DNA of 5,878 nt from Spirochaeta sp. (GTDB lineage: Bacteria > Spirochaetota > Spirochaetia > DSM-27196 > Alkalispirochaetaceae). The translations under genes and the position numbers were made by a program. Under the pieces are notes generated by a model. The model worked only from the letters and a program-made list of their open reading frames with translations, was not told the DNA's origin and did not search any database. Location: contig JAQIBO010000308.1 in NCBI GenBank assembly GCA_027859055.1, positions 1 through 5,878 on the forward strand. Direction: 5' to 3'. Shown here piece by piece: positions 5,656-5,878 of the stretch. How positions within the stretch are numbered: position 1 is the first letter of the stretch; each line of letters opens with the position of its first letter.

Positions 5656-5719
5656 GGGAATTCCTCACGGTAACATCCGGGAATTCAAAACGGTAATACT
5701 AGGGAATTTCAGGCTATCA
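5656..5719 (-). repeat. istA-side end of the IS21 element with 23-bp spaced repeats
   Basis: On the plus strand GGGAATT occurs at 5656, 5679 and 5702, exactly 23 bp apart, and CGGTAA at 5668 and 5691, also 23 bp apart. Read inward on the minus strand, the end starts TGATAGCCTGAAATTCCC. Multiple terminal repeats are a known trait of IS21-family ends and probably bind IstA. Confidence 0.8.
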
Positions 5720-5878
5720 CAAACAAGTAACTCCCCAGGAAGCCAACTTCGCCTGCAGACGTCTGGTCCCATAGGTCCCTCGCCCCTCGTGATGGGCTGT
5801 CAAGATCAGGGTTTTCAGCTCACGATCGGATACTTCACGGGGTGATGGGGGTCTATTCAGCCACGCATAGAATCCGCT
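5720..5878 (-). pseudogene. IS3-family OrfB transposase, N-terminal fragment cut by IS21
   Basis: The minus strand from the window edge reads 53 codons without a stop. It starts SGFYAWLNRPPSPREV and continues through LKTLILTAHHEGRGTYGTRR to LQAKLASWGVTCL. SGFYAW...RGTYG.RR...L...G(I/V) is the characteristic N-terminal HTH_21 region of IS3-family OrfB, ahead of the DDE core. The frame meets a TGA within the first three bases of the IS21 end (5719-5717). The DDE core that should follow is absent here: beyond the far end of the IS21 element comes the other transposon, not the rest of orfB. The start lies outside the window. Family assignment is firm; subgroup is not determined. Confidence 0.82.

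Larger units (their letters stand above)
3291..5719 (-). mobile_element. IS21-family insertion sequence
   Basis: The element carries istA and istB in the usual order with an ATGA overlap. The istA-side end is sharp: on the minus strand TGATAGCC begins at 5719, directly after the interrupted IS3 orfB frame, and is followed by 23-bp spaced repeats. The istB-side end is less certain. TGTTTGCGGGTAATTGTC at 3291-3308 matches the first 18 bases of the other end at 12 positions and is taken as the boundary, which makes the istB stop codon lie within the repeat. Alternatively the true end was lost when the neighbouring transposon arrived. The flanks (caatc 3286-3290, caaac 5720-5724) agree at 4 of 5 bases, suggestive but not a proven target duplication. 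Confidence 0.8.

Noticed and set aside
1..5878. CRISPR array, tRNA or rRNA
   Set aside because: The only regular repeats are the transposon-end sites, and no cloverleaf or rRNA-like sequence was noticed.

Overview
The window is a nest of bacterial mobile elements. All four intact genes read on the minus strand except for one more at the same orientation, giving five intact minus-strand genes, and both window ends hold broken genes. Base composition is moderately GC-rich throughout. Nothing seen fixes the host: an environmental bacterium is likely, and a spirochaete or similar sediment lineage is only a guess from the general look of the proteins.

Layout. (1) Positions 3-138 (+) carry an internal piece of a xanthine/uracil-type NCS2 permease that stops abruptly. 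(2) Positions 139-3285 are a self-contained transposon of about 3.15 kb with TG...CA ends, a perfect inverted repeat of about 24-25 bp, and subterminal binding-site-like repeats spaced mostly 23 bp apart. It carries a three-gene minus-strand operon: a DUF6431-like Cys-rich/HTH protein (2486-3088), a DDE transposase with a Mu/TniA-like layout (1068-2453), and an ExeA/TniB-like AAA+ ATPase (286-1071). (3) About 3291-5719 are an IS21-family element with istA (4092-5555) and istB (3307-4095); its istA-side end also has 23-bp spaced repeats. (4) Positions 5720-5878 (-) are the N-terminal part of an IS3-family OrfB transposase, cut exactly where the IS21 element begins.

How the genes work together. 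Both elements pair a DDE recombinase with an AAA+ ATPase through a 4-nt ATGA stop/start overlap, the arrangement expected of transposition machines in which the ATPase chooses or activates the target for the transposase. The first element adds a third protein encoded first in the operon, whose role is unknown; by position and by its Cys-rich plus HTH make-up it could help with end or target recognition.

Neither element shows a clean target-site duplication, and the two outer genes (permease, IS3 orfB) are unrelated. The locus was therefore probably assembled by successive insertions followed by deletion or recombination. The most interesting item is the three-gene transposon with its ordered array of end repeats.
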